Positions 26,953-35,901 of a stretch of 63,591 nt of DNA are shown here, in pieces. The notes below the pieces were generated by a model, which saw only the letters and a list, made by a program, of their open reading frames with translations, had not been told where the DNA came from and searched no databases. Made by a program: the position numbers and the translations under genes. The DNA lies in assembly GCF_003054325.1 (NCBI RefSeq), contig NZ_QBKU01000016.1:1-63591 (forward strand). The letters run 5' to 3'. Position 1 is the stretch's first letter; every line of letters starts with the position of its first letter. This DNA is from Sulfitobacter mediterraneus. GTDB lineage: Bacteria; Pseudomonadota; Alphaproteobacteria; Rhodobacterales; Rhodobacteraceae.

Positions 26953-28267
26953 GTGCGGCTTCCTTTGCTGGGTAAATAGCTGTGAGGGCCTGTTTGAAAT
27001 CGGCGATCAGATCGGCGGCGTCTTCGATCCCGACCGACAGGCGCACGCAGCCCGGATCGATGCCGACATCGGCCCGTTGTTTGGCGGTGAATGTGGCCTG
27101 CGAGGTGTTGAACGGCAGGCTGATCAGGCTTTCGACACCGCCAAGGCTGGTGGCCTGTTTGGGGATGTTCAGGGCATCGACCAAACGCAGCGCGGCAGCA
27201 TCGCCCCCTTCGATGAAAAAAGTCACATTGCCGGTGCCGTTTTTCAGCAGGCGGCTGGCGGTGTCATAGTCAGGATGGCTGGGCAGGAAGGGGTAGAACA
27301 CCTTTTGCACACGCGGGTGGCTTTCGAGATATTCGGCCAGCGCCAGCGCGCTTTCTTCATGGGCACGCATCCGCACGGCGAGGGTTTTGAGCCCGCGTTC
27401 CAGCAAGAAACAGGCATGCGGATCAAGGGAGCCGCCGTAGTTGAGCAATCGCGGCCAGATCATATCAATCAGTTTGCGCGGGCCAGCGGCGACACCGGCA
27501 ATCAGATCGCTGTGCCCGTTGAGGTATTTGGAAGCGGAATGGATCACCACATCCACCCCATGATCCAGCGTGCGCATGGCCACGGGCGGGGCAAATGTCG
27601 CATCGACCACCAGCCGCACGTTCCGGCGTTTCGCAATCTCGGCCAAACGCGGGATGTCGATCACCTTGAGCAGTGGATTGGTGATCGCCTCAAAATACAG
27701 CATCTGGGTGTTGGGTTGGATCGCGGCTTCGATGGCGTCAAAATCGTAGGAATCCACCATGGTGCAGGACATGCCCAGCGTCGGGAACTCTTGGTTAAAG
27801 AGGTTGAACGTTCCGCCGTAAAGATCGCTGGAGGCGACGACATGTGCGCCCTTGTCCATCAGTGCCAAAACGGTGCTGGTGATCGCGGCCATGCCGGAGC
27901 TGAAGACGATGGCGGATTCGGCACCCTCAAGCGCGGCCAGCTTTTCCTGAACCGCCCATTGGGAGGGGTTGCCATAGCGCGAATAGATGAACCGGTCGCG
28001 GGCAAATCCATCTTCGACAGAACGGTACTGGCCGTCGTTCAACACAAAGGTCGAGGCCTGATAAATCGGGGTGCCCACCGCGCCGGTGCGCGGATCATCA
28101 TGGGTGCCGGCATGCACGGCGGTGGTGGAGGGCCCGGTGCCGGGCGCGGGATGGGCGGCCAGAAACGGCCCGGCGGCGCGGGCGCGGTTCAGATCATTGA
28201 GCCATCCCCCCTTGGTCGAAGCAGGCGGCAGGCTGGCGTCATCGCCAAGGATCTTGGGATTTGTCAT
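26945..28267 (-). CDS. Cys/Met metabolism PLP-dependent enzyme (trans-sulfuration family)
   Basis: The 440-residue fold-type I PLP enzyme has SRYGNPSQWAVQEKLAALEGAE, FSSGMAAITST for phosphate binding, DATFAPPVAMRTLDHG with the PLP Asp, and the Schiff-base lysine in HSASKYLNGHSD. It starts at 28267 and carries about 50 extra N-terminal residues compared with classic cystathionine gamma-synthases. It lacks the YGCTFAF motif of methionine gamma-lyase and has YGGTFNLF instead. A cystathionine gamma-lyase/synthase or O-acylhomoserine sulfhydrylase role is possible. It lies between methionine gamma-lyase and OsmC in one run. Confidence 0.87.
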   Translation of the reverse strand: MTNPKILGDDASLPPASTKGGWLNDLNRARAAGPFLAAHPAPGTGPSTTAVHAGTHDDPRTGAVGTPIYQASTFVLNDGQYRSVEDGFARDRFIYSRYGNPSQWAVQEKLAALEGAESAIVFSSGMAAITSTVLALMDKGAHVVASSDLYGGTFNLFNQEFPTLGMSCTMVDSYDFDAIEAAIQPNTQMLYFEAITNPLLKVIDIPRLAEIAKRRNVRLVVDATFAPPVAMRTLDHGVDVVIHSASKYLNGHSDLIAGVAAGPRKLIDMIWPRLLNYGGSLDPHACFLLERGLKTLAVRMRAHEESALALAEYLESHPRVQKVFYPFLPSHPDYDTASRLLKNGTGNVTFFIEGGDAAALRLVDALNIPKQATSLGGVESLISLPFNTSQATFTAKQRADVGIDPGCVRLSVGIEDAADLIADFKQALTAIYPAKEAAHA

Positions 28268-28343
28268 GGGTCTATTCCGATTTTGTTGGGAAAAATGGGC
28301 GCAGGAACTCCCCTGCCTGCGCCCAGTTGCTGCCTCTGGGAGG

Positions 28344-29546
28344 TCAGGCAGCCTGCATGTTATGCGCGCCAAGCGCACCATCCAGATCGTTTATCAGGTC
28401 CGCCGCCCCTTCGAGGCCGACAGACAGGCGCACCAGCCCTTCGGCGATGCCATGTTCGGCACGTTCCTCGGGGGTATAGGTCGAATGGGTCATGCTGGCG
28501 GGGTGCTGGATCAGGCTTTCGGCATCGCCAAGGCTGACCGCCCGCTGGATCAGATTCAGACGGTTCATCAGGGCAATGCCGCCCGCCTTGCCGCCCTTGA
28601 CCTCAAAGGGGATCATGCCGCCAAAACTGGCCATCTGGCGGCGGGCGAGGTCACGTTGGGCAAAGCTGTCGAGACCGGGATAGCTGACGCTGAGCACGGC
28701 GGGATGGGCCTCCAACGCCTGCGCCACTTCTGCGGCGGTTTTGCAGTGCCGTTCCATGCGCAGTTCCAACGTTTTGATCCCGCGCAGCAGCAACATGGCC
28801 GTCATGGGTGACATCACAGCGCCGGTCATATCCTTGAGGCCCACAAGGCGGATCTGGGTGATATCCTCAAGGCTGCCGACGATCAGCCCGGCCACAACAT
28901 CGCCATGACCGCTGAGAAACTTGGTTGCCGAATGCACAACGATATCGGCCCCGTGTTCAAGCGGGCGGGTGATCACCGGCGTGGCATAGGTGTTGTCGAC
29001 CACCACCTTGGCCCCCGCGCGATGGGCAATCCGGGACACCGCCGCGATATCCACCAACCGGTTGTTGGGGTTCGCGGGTGTTTCAAAATACACGATCTTG
29101 GTTTTGGCGCTGATCGCATGGGTCAGGTTTTCGGGGTTGGTCATATCCACCAGCGTCACCTTGACGCCAAAGCGGGGCAATCCGTGGGTCATGAACGCAA
29201 AGGTGCAGCCATAGAGCGTTTTGTCGATGATCACCTCATCACCGGCCTCAAGAAACGACCACAGGGTCGAGGTGATCGCGCCCATGCCAGAAGCCGTGCA
29301 AAGGCCCGCTTCGCCGCCCTCAAGATTGGCGATCCGCTGTTCGAGATGATCGAGGGTCGGGTTGGAGATGCGCGAATAGAAATGCCCCTCCTTTTCCCCC
29401 GCAAACATCGCGCCGCCGGATTCGGCAGTGTCAAAAGTGAAGGTGGAGGACATATAGACCGGCGGGTTCAACGCCCCCTGATGGGATTGCGGATCATAGC
29501 CGTGGTGAATGGCGCGGGTGGAAAAGTCATAGTCAGTGGAACGCAT
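28344..29546 (-). CDS. mdeA: L-methionine gamma-lyase
   Basis: The 400-residue PLP enzyme splits methionine into methanethiol, 2-oxobutyrate and ammonia. The subgroup-diagnostic motif LYGCTFAF contains Cys114 and Tyr112, matching Cys116/Tyr114 of the Pseudomonas putida enzyme, and the PLP lysine is Lys209 in HSATKFLSGHGD (Lys211 there). SRISNPTLDHLEQRIANLEGGE and TASGMGAITST are also typical. A GAGGAGA ribosome site precedes the ATG. Downstream on the same strand are a second PLP enzyme, OsmC and an MdeB-like E1, which would consume the 2-oxobutyrate. The divergent Lrp regulator is the likely activator. Confidence 0.92.
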   Translation of the reverse strand: MRSTDYDFSTRAIHHGYDPQSHQGALNPPVYMSSTFTFDTAESGGAMFAGEKEGHFYSRISNPTLDHLEQRIANLEGGEAGLCTASGMGAITSTLWSFLEAGDEVIIDKTLYGCTFAFMTHGLPRFGVKVTLVDMTNPENLTHAISAKTKIVYFETPANPNNRLVDIAAVSRIAHRAGAKVVVDNTYATPVITRPLEHGADIVVHSATKFLSGHGDVVAGLIVGSLEDITQIRLVGLKDMTGAVMSPMTAMLLLRGIKTLELRMERHCKTAAEVAQALEAHPAVLSVSYPGLDSFAQRDLARRQMASFGGMIPFEVKGGKAGGIALMNRLNLIQRAVSLGDAESLIQHPASMTHSTYTPEERAEHGIAEGLVRLSVGLEGAADLINDLDGALGAHNMQAA

Positions 29547-29638
29547 CGCTGTCTCCTCGATTCTGGAGGCATTATCAGCTAGGATCAGAGGTCATTAGTT
29601 GCTATGTTGTGCTATGGTTTCATCAATGTTGGAACAAA

Positions 29639-30106
29639 ATGCCAAAACTTGACGCAAGTGACCGAAAAATCATCCGTGCGCTGCAAGCCAACGGGCGCAT
29701 GACCAACCTTGACCTTGCCGCGGCGGTGAACCTGTCGCCATCTCCTTGTTTGCGGCGGCTGCGACTGCTTGAACAAAGCGGGGCGATCACCGGTTATAGC
29801 GTGGACGTGGACGCGCAGGCCTATGGGTTGCCGGTGACGGTGATGGTGCGGATCACGCTGGACAAACACACCAAGGATGTCGTGGGGCACTTTGAAGATC
29901 AGATGAAACGCATTCCCGAGGTGCTGGAATGCATGGTGATGACGGGCCTGTCGGATTACCTGCTGCGGGTCGTGGTGAGCGATCTGGAAGGCTACGAACG
30001 GTTTGTGCGCGAACGCCTGCACCCGATTGGCGGGATCGGGTCAATCGACACCAGCTTTGTTTACGGGGTGGTGAAACGGACGCATGTGTATCCCGAGGTG
30101 GGATAG
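29639..30106 (+). CDS. Lrp/AsnC family regulator (MdeR-like)
   Basis: The 155-residue protein has an N-terminal helix-turn-helix (LDASDRKIIRALQANGRMTNLDLAAAVNLSPSPCLRRLRLLEQSGAI) and a C-terminal RAM ligand-binding domain. The ATG at 29639 fits the family start (MPKLDASDRKI). Its start lies 92 bp from that of the divergent methionine gamma-lyase gene, the same arrangement as mdeR-mdeA in Pseudomonas putida, where MdeR activates the operon. It should respond to methionine or a related amino acid. Confidence 0.9.
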   Translation: MPKLDASDRKIIRALQANGRMTNLDLAAAVNLSPSPCLRRLRLLEQSGAITGYSVDVDAQAYGLPVTVMVRITLDKHTKDVVGHFEDQMKRIPEVLECMVMTGLSDYLLRVVVSDLEGYERFVRERLHPIGGIGSIDTSFVYGVVKRTHVYPEVG

Positions 30107-30130
30107 GGTTGATGGAGTTTAGTTACATAA

Positions 30131-30157
30131 TGTGAATTACGGGTGATTGGATTCACA
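30131..30157. repeat. Short inverted repeat before the IS30 remnant
   Basis: TGTGAAT (30131-30137) and ATTCACA (30151-30157) form a perfect 7-bp inverted repeat with a 13-bp spacer, about 70 bp upstream of the transposase fragment. It could be a remnant of an IS end or an unrelated operator; the arms are too short to decide. Confidence 0.35.
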
Positions 30158-30224
30158 CCACGGCACATTCTAAACTGGGAGGCGAAATTTCCCCGATCTT
30201 GCTGGAAAGTCAGGAGAACAGTTT

Positions 30225-30446
30225 ATGAAATATACTGAGTTAAATCCCGCCGAACGCGGTACGATCGAAGATCTTTTACATCTCAAGGTCAACGTGACCG
30301 AGATTGCTCGGCGGCTCAATCGGCGCCGATCGATCATCTACCGTGAGATCACCCGCAACTTCTACAATGACGATGAGTTGCCTGAACTAAACGGCTCCTA
30401 TGGGATGGTTGCTCAGATGTCCGCGGCTGTACACCTAGCCGCGTGA
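30225..30446 (+). pseudogene. IS30-family transposase, truncated N-terminal remnant
   Basis: This 73-codon frame encodes the helix-turn-helix start of an IS30-type transposase: YTELNPAERGTIEDLL, then VTEIARRLNRRRSIIYREITRN, then NGSYGMVAQMSAA. Full-length relatives run over 300 residues with a DDE catalytic core; here the similarity stops around base 30428 and the iadA gene begins on the other strand at once. No catalytic core or right end is visible. It is therefore a scar, marking the junction between the sulfur block and the iadA/transporter block. Confidence 0.78.
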
Positions 30447-31607
30447 AAACGCGCCAAACACAATCGGATCGCCCTGTCGAACCATGTGTTTCCCGCGCGC
30501 AAAGACGTGATCAATCGCCAGATCTTCGTCCAACAGCAGGATATCCGCATCCGCGCCCACGGCCAGATGCCCTTTCTTGTCGCCCAACCCCAAGACAGTT
30601 GCCGCGCTAGACGTCACTGGCCGCAAGGCCTGTTCCAGCGGTAATCCTTCGATTCCCACAAGATCGCGGGTTTCCTGCAACATACCCTCAAACCCTCCAA
30701 TACCGATGCCTATGCAGGTACCGCCCGCGTCAAAAACCGGTGCAGACCCATTGCCGTCACTGGTCATGGTCACCCGGTCAAAGCCGATGTCATCGCGAAA
30801 GCACTGCGCAATCCCGACGCTTGGTTTCACTGCTCCGCCCGGCTTGGCCTTGCGGTTGATCCCTGAGGTAAAATCAATGTGTCCCCCTGCGCCCAGCCAT
30901 GCATACGCCTGATCAAACAGCGCCTCATTGCGGTTCACATGGGTCGGAATAAACTGCCCAATTGGAATATCTGTTGTCTCAATAACCTCGTGCAACAATC
31001 CAAACCCGGCCTTGCCTGCCCCCAAATGGGCAACCACACGCCCGGCCTTCCCGCCGATCATGCCGCCGACCCGTGCCAGACTGGTCAACCGCGACAGTTC
31101 CTGCGCCGTCATTTGCGACGACCGATGATCGGTGATTGCAATCTTTGCGCCAATCACCGCGTCAATAAAGGCAATGTCCCGGTCCACTGCACCCATCACC
31201 GTAGGCGACGGCCAACAATATCCGCCCGTAAACATATACGCCGATACCCCCTCGGCCCGCAGCCCGTTCACCTTGGCCAAAAGGGTTTCTGGATGTCGGC
31301 CCAGCGTATCGGTTCCCAGCAGGCCAGCCACCGTGCAAACCCCATGCGTGCAAAGCGTCTCTACCTTCACCTCGGGTGTTCGCGTGGCAAAACCGCCCTC
31401 ACCGCCGCCGCCGGTCAGATGCACATGCCCATCCACAATCCCCGGGGTGGCGATACGTGCGCTTGCGTCTATAACTGTGCATTCTGGCAAACCCGAAACC
31501 GCGAGATCTTTTTCGATCGCAACAATCCGCGAGCCGCAGATCAGGATATCAGCCCTGCCAAGATCCTCTGGCGCAAAGACCTTGGCATTCTTCAAGACCG
31601 TGAACAT
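30435..31607 (-). CDS. iadA: Isoaspartyl dipeptidase (beta-aspartyl-peptidase)
   Basis: This 390-residue metal-dependent amidohydrolase cleaves beta-aspartyl (isoaspartyl) dipeptides left over from damaged protein. The metal-binding HVHLTGGGGEGGFATRTPEV, the GVCTVAGLLGTD segment, AITDHRSSQMTAQEL and the late Asp of TMTSDGNGS match IadA. The carbamylated-lysine region lies in the central part. A ribosome site AAGGA precedes the ATG at 31607. It is divergent from a GntR regulator and has a TGTATACA site in its leader (31635-31642). The neighbouring acidic/polar amino-acid transporter fits uptake of the substrate or products. Confidence 0.9.
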   Translation of the reverse strand: MFTVLKNAKVFAPEDLGRADILICGSRIVAIEKDLAVSGLPECTVIDASARIATPGIVDGHVHLTGGGGEGGFATRTPEVKVETLCTHGVCTVAGLLGTDTLGRHPETLLAKVNGLRAEGVSAYMFTGGYCWPSPTVMGAVDRDIAFIDAVIGAKIAITDHRSSQMTAQELSRLTSLARVGGMIGGKAGRVVAHLGAGKAGFGLLHEVIETTDIPIGQFIPTHVNRNEALFDQAYAWLGAGGHIDFTSGINRKAKPGGAVKPSVGIAQCFRDDIGFDRVTMTSDGNGSAPVFDAGGTCIGIGIGGFEGMLQETRDLVGIEGLPLEQALRPVTSSAATVLGLGDKKGHLAVGADADILLLDEDLAIDHVFARGKHMVRQGDPIVFGAFSRG

Positions 31608-31634
31608 CTGGCGATTCCTTCAATCAAATCTAAC

Positions 31635-31684
31635 TGTATACATAAACCCACCTATCTAAGATCATTTGTATCCACTTTATACAA
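31635..31684. promoter_or_regulatory. GntR operator candidates between iadA and gntR
   Basis: The palindrome TGTATACA lies at 31635-31642, 28 bp upstream of the iadA start. A second inverted repeat, TTGTAT (31666-31671) with ATACAA (31679-31684), follows. The same sequence occurs as a longer perfect palindrome upstream of the transporter operon (32497-32512). Sharing among the three promoters suggests one FadR-type regulator controls them all. Confidence 0.6.
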
Positions 31685-31749
31685 GCAAGTTGCCCATATC
31701 CGCCGCGCATCTCTATAATGGCCAAAGCAGGCACAAGAGCGAGTACAAT

Positions 31750-32403
31750 ATGGAATCCCAAAAGAAGAAGCGCGCCGCCGGGCAAACCGTCGACCGCCTC
31801 AGGGAGCTGGTTCTCGGCAACACCTTTTCCGATGGAGAAGCCCTGCGCCAAACCGAAATCGCCGAATTGCTGGGCGTCAGCCGCACTCCCGTGCGTGAGG
31901 CACTCAAGGAACTCGCCCAGGAAGGGTTGGTGCAGATTGGTCCGACAGGCCGCACAGTGGTTGCAGGCGTAGATCTCAAATTGATCAGAGAATACTATGA
32001 AATCAGGTGCCAGTTGGAAATGTGGATGCTACGCCTCGCCATTCCGGTGATGACAGACGCGCACATCCAAAAGGCCTCCGAGATCAATCAAAAGATGCTG
32101 ACCTGCCAACCCGACGAATGGCCCAAGCTGAACTTTGAATTTCACAAGATCCTCTGCGGCCCTGCCAACAAACCTCACACTATGGCGCTGATCGAAGACC
32201 TATATATGGGGTCCATCACCCGACTGCGCTCGCCAATGCGGATGTTCCGCAATCCCGACCGTTCGGTGCGCGACCACAATCAAATCCTCCAGGCCTGCCG
32301 GAATCAGGACGTTCAAGGCGCCTGTGACAGGTTGGAAAGCCATATCCTGCTCAACTCACATGCGCTGATTGAACATTTGTCTGCATTGCAAGCAAACAGC
32401 TAG
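31750..32403 (+). CDS. GntR family regulator (FadR/FCD subfamily)
   Basis: The 217-residue protein has an N-terminal winged helix (LRQTEIAELLGVSRTPVREALKELAQEGLVQIGPTGRTVV) and an all-helical FCD ligand-binding domain with metal-binding-type residues such as the histidine in NFEFHKIL. The ATG at 31750 (MESQKKKR) is preferred over 28 upstream codons. It is divergent from iadA and is followed after 154 bp by the transporter operon. TGTATACA palindromes flank it on both sides, so it likely represses both units until an isoaspartyl dipeptide or aspartate-like effector appears. Confidence 0.88.
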   Translation: MESQKKKRAAGQTVDRLRELVLGNTFSDGEALRQTEIAELLGVSRTPVREALKELAQEGLVQIGPTGRTVVAGVDLKLIREYYEIRCQLEMWMLRLAIPVMTDAHIQKASEINQKMLTCQPDEWPKLNFEFHKILCGPANKPHTMALIEDLYMGSITRLRSPMRMFRNPDRSVRDHNQILQACRNQDVQGACDRLESHILLNSHALIEHLSALQANS

Positions 32404-32496
32404 ACACCCTCATACCTATTGAAATTGAATGATTTGTCACGCTGCCGCTGCTGCGGCGCGTCGAATTATGTCGCCCAAAATGATTCATTTTCATAT

Positions 32497-32512
32497 TTTT
32501 TGTATACAAAAA
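32497..32512. promoter_or_regulatory. GntR operator candidate upstream of the transporter operon
   Basis: TTTTTGTATACAAAAA is a perfect 16-bp palindrome, 45 bp upstream of the substrate-binding-protein start. Its core TGTATACA matches the site in the iadA leader at 31635-31642. Confidence 0.65.
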
Positions 32513-32557
32513 GCCAATCAAGATGTAGCCAATGCATACATAACTAAAGGATGTGAG

Positions 32558-33571
32558 ATGTTCGCCAAACGACTGAGCGCCGCCGTCGCGGCTTCGATTT
32601 GCTTTGCCATGCCCGCCATGGCCGACAAGTTGGATGAAATTAAAGACCGCGGTGTCCTGAAATGCGGGATTCATCTGGGCAAAGCCGGATTCGCAACGCC
32701 CGACGCCGAAGGTACATGGCAGGGCTTTGATGTCGATTATTGCCGCGCCTTGGCCGCCGCCGTTCTGGGCGACGCAACCAAAGTCGAATTCTCCACGATG
32801 AGTTCCAAAAACCGCCTGACCGCCCTCGTCACCGATGAGATCGACGTGCTGTCGCGCACAACGACCTTCACCGCGACCCGCGACATGCGCAATGGTGTCG
32901 ATGTGACCACCCCTTGGTTCTATGACGGTCAGGGCTTTCTGGTCAAAAAGGCACTTGGCGTGTCCAGTGCCGCCGATCTGAGCGGCGCAACCGTTTGTAC
33001 CTATCCGGGCACTACAAGCGAACGAAACGTCAATGATTTCTTTGAAACCAATGGCATGACCTACAAGGCCCTGATCATCGAAGGGTCCGCTGAAGCCAAA
33101 ACAGCCTACCTTGCGGGCCGCTGTGACGTGATCACCAATGACCGCTCCGCCTTGGCCGCAACCCGTTTGGGCATGTCAGACGCAGATGCACATATTTTGC
33201 TGCCTGACGTCATCTCAAAAGAACCGCTTGGCCCATATGTAAAAGCCGGCGAAGGCCGCTGGCGAGATGTCGCCGCATGGACGGCCATGGCCCTGATCGC
33301 CGCCGAAGAAATGGGTGTAACCAAGGCCAACGCCGCATCAATGGCAGACACTGGCGGGCCGGGGATCAAGCGTTTGCTTGGCTCCGAAGGCAGCATCGGT
33401 GAGGGCCTCGGCCTTGAAACCGGCTGGGCCCGCGCCGCGATTGAGGCGGTCGGCAACTACGGTGAATTGTTCGACCGCCACCTTGGCGCAAACTCGCCCC
33501 TCGCTTTTGAGCGCGGCCTGAACGCCCAGTGGAATGAAGGCGGCCTGCTGTACGCCTACCCCTTCCGCTAA
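32558..33571 (+). CDS. Polar amino-acid ABC transporter substrate-binding protein (AapJ/BztA type)
   Basis: The 337-residue periplasmic binding protein has a signal peptide (SAAVAASICFAMPAMA) and the family start KLDEIKDRGVLKCGIHLGKAGFATPD. GFDVDYCRALAAAVLGD and LTALVTDEIDVLSRTTTFTATRD are typical of AapJ/BztA, which bind glutamate, glutamine, aspartate and asparagine. AAAGG lies upstream of the ATG. Given the iadA gene next door, acidic dipeptides or aspartate are plausible substrates. A perfect hairpin follows the stop (33576-33601). Confidence 0.9.
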   Translation: MFAKRLSAAVAASICFAMPAMADKLDEIKDRGVLKCGIHLGKAGFATPDAEGTWQGFDVDYCRALAAAVLGDATKVEFSTMSSKNRLTALVTDEIDVLSRTTTFTATRDMRNGVDVTTPWFYDGQGFLVKKALGVSSAADLSGATVCTYPGTTSERNVNDFFETNGMTYKALIIEGSAEAKTAYLAGRCDVITNDRSALAATRLGMSDADAHILLPDVISKEPLGPYVKAGEGRWRDVAAWTAMALIAAEEMGVTKANAASMADTGGPGIKRLLGSEGSIGEGLGLETGWARAAIEAVGNYGELFDRHLGANSPLAFERGLNAQWNEGGLLYAYPFR

Positions 33572-33575
33572 ATCC

Positions 33576-33601
33576 GATGGGGCGGCTCACACCGCCCCAT
33601 C
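33576..33601 (+). other. Intercistronic hairpin after the AapJ/BztA-type gene
   Basis: GATGGGGCGG and CCGCCCCATC pair perfectly (10 bp) around the loop CTCACA, five bases after the stop codon and without a T-run. It probably uncouples high expression of the binding protein from lower expression of the permeases. Confidence 0.7.
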
Positions 33602-33630
33602 TCCCACATCAAAACATCACGGGGGCCATC

Positions 33631-34770
33631 ATGCAAAAACTCTGGCGCAACAGACAGCTTCGCAATCTGTCGCTACAGGCGATGGCCCTTGCCGGATTGG
33701 CCGCAATCCTTGGCTTTGCCGGGTTCAACGCGGTGACCAACCTGCAAAACTCCGGTGTCACCAGCGGCTTTGGGTTCCTGTCCGAACGCGCTGGCTATGA
33801 CATTAACTTTTCGCTGGTTGACTACTCCTCCCGCACCGCCACCCTCACCTATGCATGGCTGGTCGGCACGCTGAACACGGTGTTCTTTGCCGCGGTCACA
33901 ATTGTCACCGCCACCCTCTGCGGGCTTGCATTGGCCATGGCGCGGCTGTCGCCCAACTGGTTGTTGTCGGTGACCTCGCGTGTGGCGCTGGAATATCTGC
34001 GCAACGTGCCGGTGCTGGTGCATATTTTCATCTGGTACGGTATTTTTCTGGCCCTGCCATCGGTGCGGCAGGCGATCCCGGTGTTTGACATCGCTTTCCT
34101 GTCCAACCGCGGCTTCGTGATGCCAGCGGTGCACTGGCAATACGGCCCACTGGCCACTTTGATCTTTGTCGCACTTGCCCTCGGCCTACTGGCCGCCATT
34201 CGTCGCCGCCTGCACCGCCGCGCCAGATCTCTGCGTCTTTTGGCAGGCATCAGCGCCTTGGCCGCCCTCATCTTTGCCGCAACCCTCGTGTCCGGGGCGC
34301 CCGTGTCATTTACCTATCCTGAACTTGAGGGATTTGGCTTTACCGGCGGCATGGTCCTGCCACCCGAATTTCTGGTGATGTGGGTGGCTGTGACCGTCTA
34401 TTTCTCAACCCATTGCGCCGAGGTGATCCGCGGCGCGGTCATGGCCGTCCCCAAAGGACAGGCCGAAGCCGCCCAAGCCTTGGGCGCACGGCGCCGCATC
34501 GTCATGCTAGAGGTCGTGATCCCGCAGGCCCTGCGCGCAATCGTCCCGCCCATGACCTCAAACTACATCAACATCCTCAAGGCCGCCGCCCTCGGCACCG
34601 CCATCGGGTTTCTTGATGTTATGGGCACCACCGGCGGCAGTACGCTGAACATCACCGGCCAAGCCATCGAATGTATCGCCATCGTCATGACCACCTACAT
34701 GGTTCTCAATCTGGCCCTGTCCGCCGTGATGGGAAAAGTCAACAAAGCTGTACAGATCAAGGAGAGATAG
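33631..34770 (+). CDS. Polar amino-acid ABC transporter permease (AapQ/BztB type)
   Basis: The 379-residue inner-membrane permease has a long N-terminal periplasmic insertion between the first two membrane segments, as in AapQ/BztB. The cytoplasmic coupling motif EVIRGAVMAVPKGQAEAAQALGARRRIVMLEVVIPQALRAIVPP is intact. The ATG at 33631 is preferred over 18 upstream codons that fall in the hairpin. It is followed after 3 bp by its partner permease. Confidence 0.9.
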   Translation: MQKLWRNRQLRNLSLQAMALAGLAAILGFAGFNAVTNLQNSGVTSGFGFLSERAGYDINFSLVDYSSRTATLTYAWLVGTLNTVFFAAVTIVTATLCGLALAMARLSPNWLLSVTSRVALEYLRNVPVLVHIFIWYGIFLALPSVRQAIPVFDIAFLSNRGFVMPAVHWQYGPLATLIFVALALGLLAAIRRRLHRRARSLRLLAGISALAALIFAATLVSGAPVSFTYPELEGFGFTGGMVLPPEFLVMWVAVTVYFSTHCAEVIRGAVMAVPKGQAEAAQALGARRRIVMLEVVIPQALRAIVPPMTSNYINILKAAALGTAIGFLDVMGTTGGSTLNITGQAIECIAIVMTTYMVLNLALSAVMGKVNKAVQIKER

Positions 34771-34773
34771 GCG

Positions 34774-35880
34774 ATGCCCGTTCACGAGATCTCAAACCTG
34801 CCCGTTACACCCCGCGCCCCCGCCGCCACCGATCGCTCATTTGCCAGTTTGGCACAATGGATGCGCCGCAATCTGTTTCAGGACATCACAAGCACCCTGA
34901 TCACGGTTTTTGTCGGTCTGATCCTGCTCTGGCAAATTCCGCCTGCGCTCGATTGGCTGGTATTCTCGGCGGTCTTTTCCGGCGAAGGGCGACAAGCCTG
35001 CACCGCGGACGCGGCCTGCTGGATACCGATTTTTGAGTACTTTAACGTCTTTGTCTACGGCCCCTACCCCGCCGAACAGGAATGGCGGGTCAACGTCGCC
35101 TTCCTCTTGGGATTGCTTGCCTTTCCCTTGCTCTTTTCCCGCAGAATGCCGCGCAGCTTGGTCTTGGCCTACGCCGCCCTGCTCCCCGTTGCCCTGTGGT
35201 TGCTTCTCAAAGGCGGCGGCTTTCTGGAGGTCATGCCCTCCACTGTTTTTGGCGGCCTGATGCTCACCTTCTTTTTGGGCACCATCGCCATGTGCCTGTC
35301 CCTGCCCGTATCAGTCCTACTGGCCCTGGGACGCCAATCCAAACTGCCGATCATCCGCTGGATCTGCGTGATCTATATCGAATTTGTCCGCGCCGTGCCG
35401 CTCTTGACGTTTCTGTTCATGGCCTCGCTGATGCTGCAAATCTTCCTGCCCGGCGGCATGGAAATCGACCGGCTTCTGCGCATTCTGGCAGTGATGATAT
35501 TTGTCTCTGCCGCTTATAAGGCTGAGATCCTGCGCGGCGCGATCCAGGCCTTGCCCAAGGGCCAGTTCGAGGCCTCCTATGCAATGGGCTGTGGCTATTG
35601 GAAGACCATCTTTTTCATCATCATGCCCCAGGCCCTGCGCAATTCGGTGCCCGCACTGATCAACAATTTCATTGGCCTGTTCAAAGAAACCACTCTGGTA
35701 ATGATCGTTGGCCTGCTTGAGCTGGTCGGCACCATCCGCGCCGTCTTTCAATATCTCGAATGGATCGGCCTCGATGTCGAAGGGCTGATCGTCGTCTCTT
35801 TCACCTTTTTTGTGATCTGTTTTTCAATCGCCCAATACGGCGCCCATCTTGAACGCGGCATCGAAGCCTCACGGCATTGA
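34774..35880 (+). CDS. Polar amino-acid ABC transporter permease (AapM/BztC type)
   Basis: The 368-residue second permease subunit has the coupling motif AEILRGAIQALPKGQFEASYAMGCGYWKTIFFIIMPQALRNSVPAL and several hydrophobic segments. It carries the extended N-terminal region with a periplasmic loop of the BztC branch. It forms the heterodimeric channel with the preceding gene. The ATP-binding gene starts 21 bp after its stop. Confidence 0.9.
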   Translation: MPVHEISNLPVTPRAPAATDRSFASLAQWMRRNLFQDITSTLITVFVGLILLWQIPPALDWLVFSAVFSGEGRQACTADAACWIPIFEYFNVFVYGPYPAEQEWRVNVAFLLGLLAFPLLFSRRMPRSLVLAYAALLPVALWLLLKGGGFLEVMPSTVFGGLMLTFFLGTIAMCLSLPVSVLLALGRQSKLPIIRWICVIYIEFVRAVPLLTFLFMASLMLQIFLPGGMEIDRLLRILAVMIFVSAAYKAEILRGAIQALPKGQFEASYAMGCGYWKTIFFIIMPQALRNSVPALINNFIGLFKETTLVMIVGLLELVGTIRAVFQYLEWIGLDVEGLIVVSFTFFVICFSIAQYGAHLERGIEASRH

Positions 35881-35901
35881 CGACCTACAAGGAATGCACC
35901 C

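Noticed and set aside
26876..28537. Plus-strand open frame of 553 codons
   Set aside because: Antisense to the PLP enzyme and OsmC genes, which carry full catalytic motifs; the frame itself has none.
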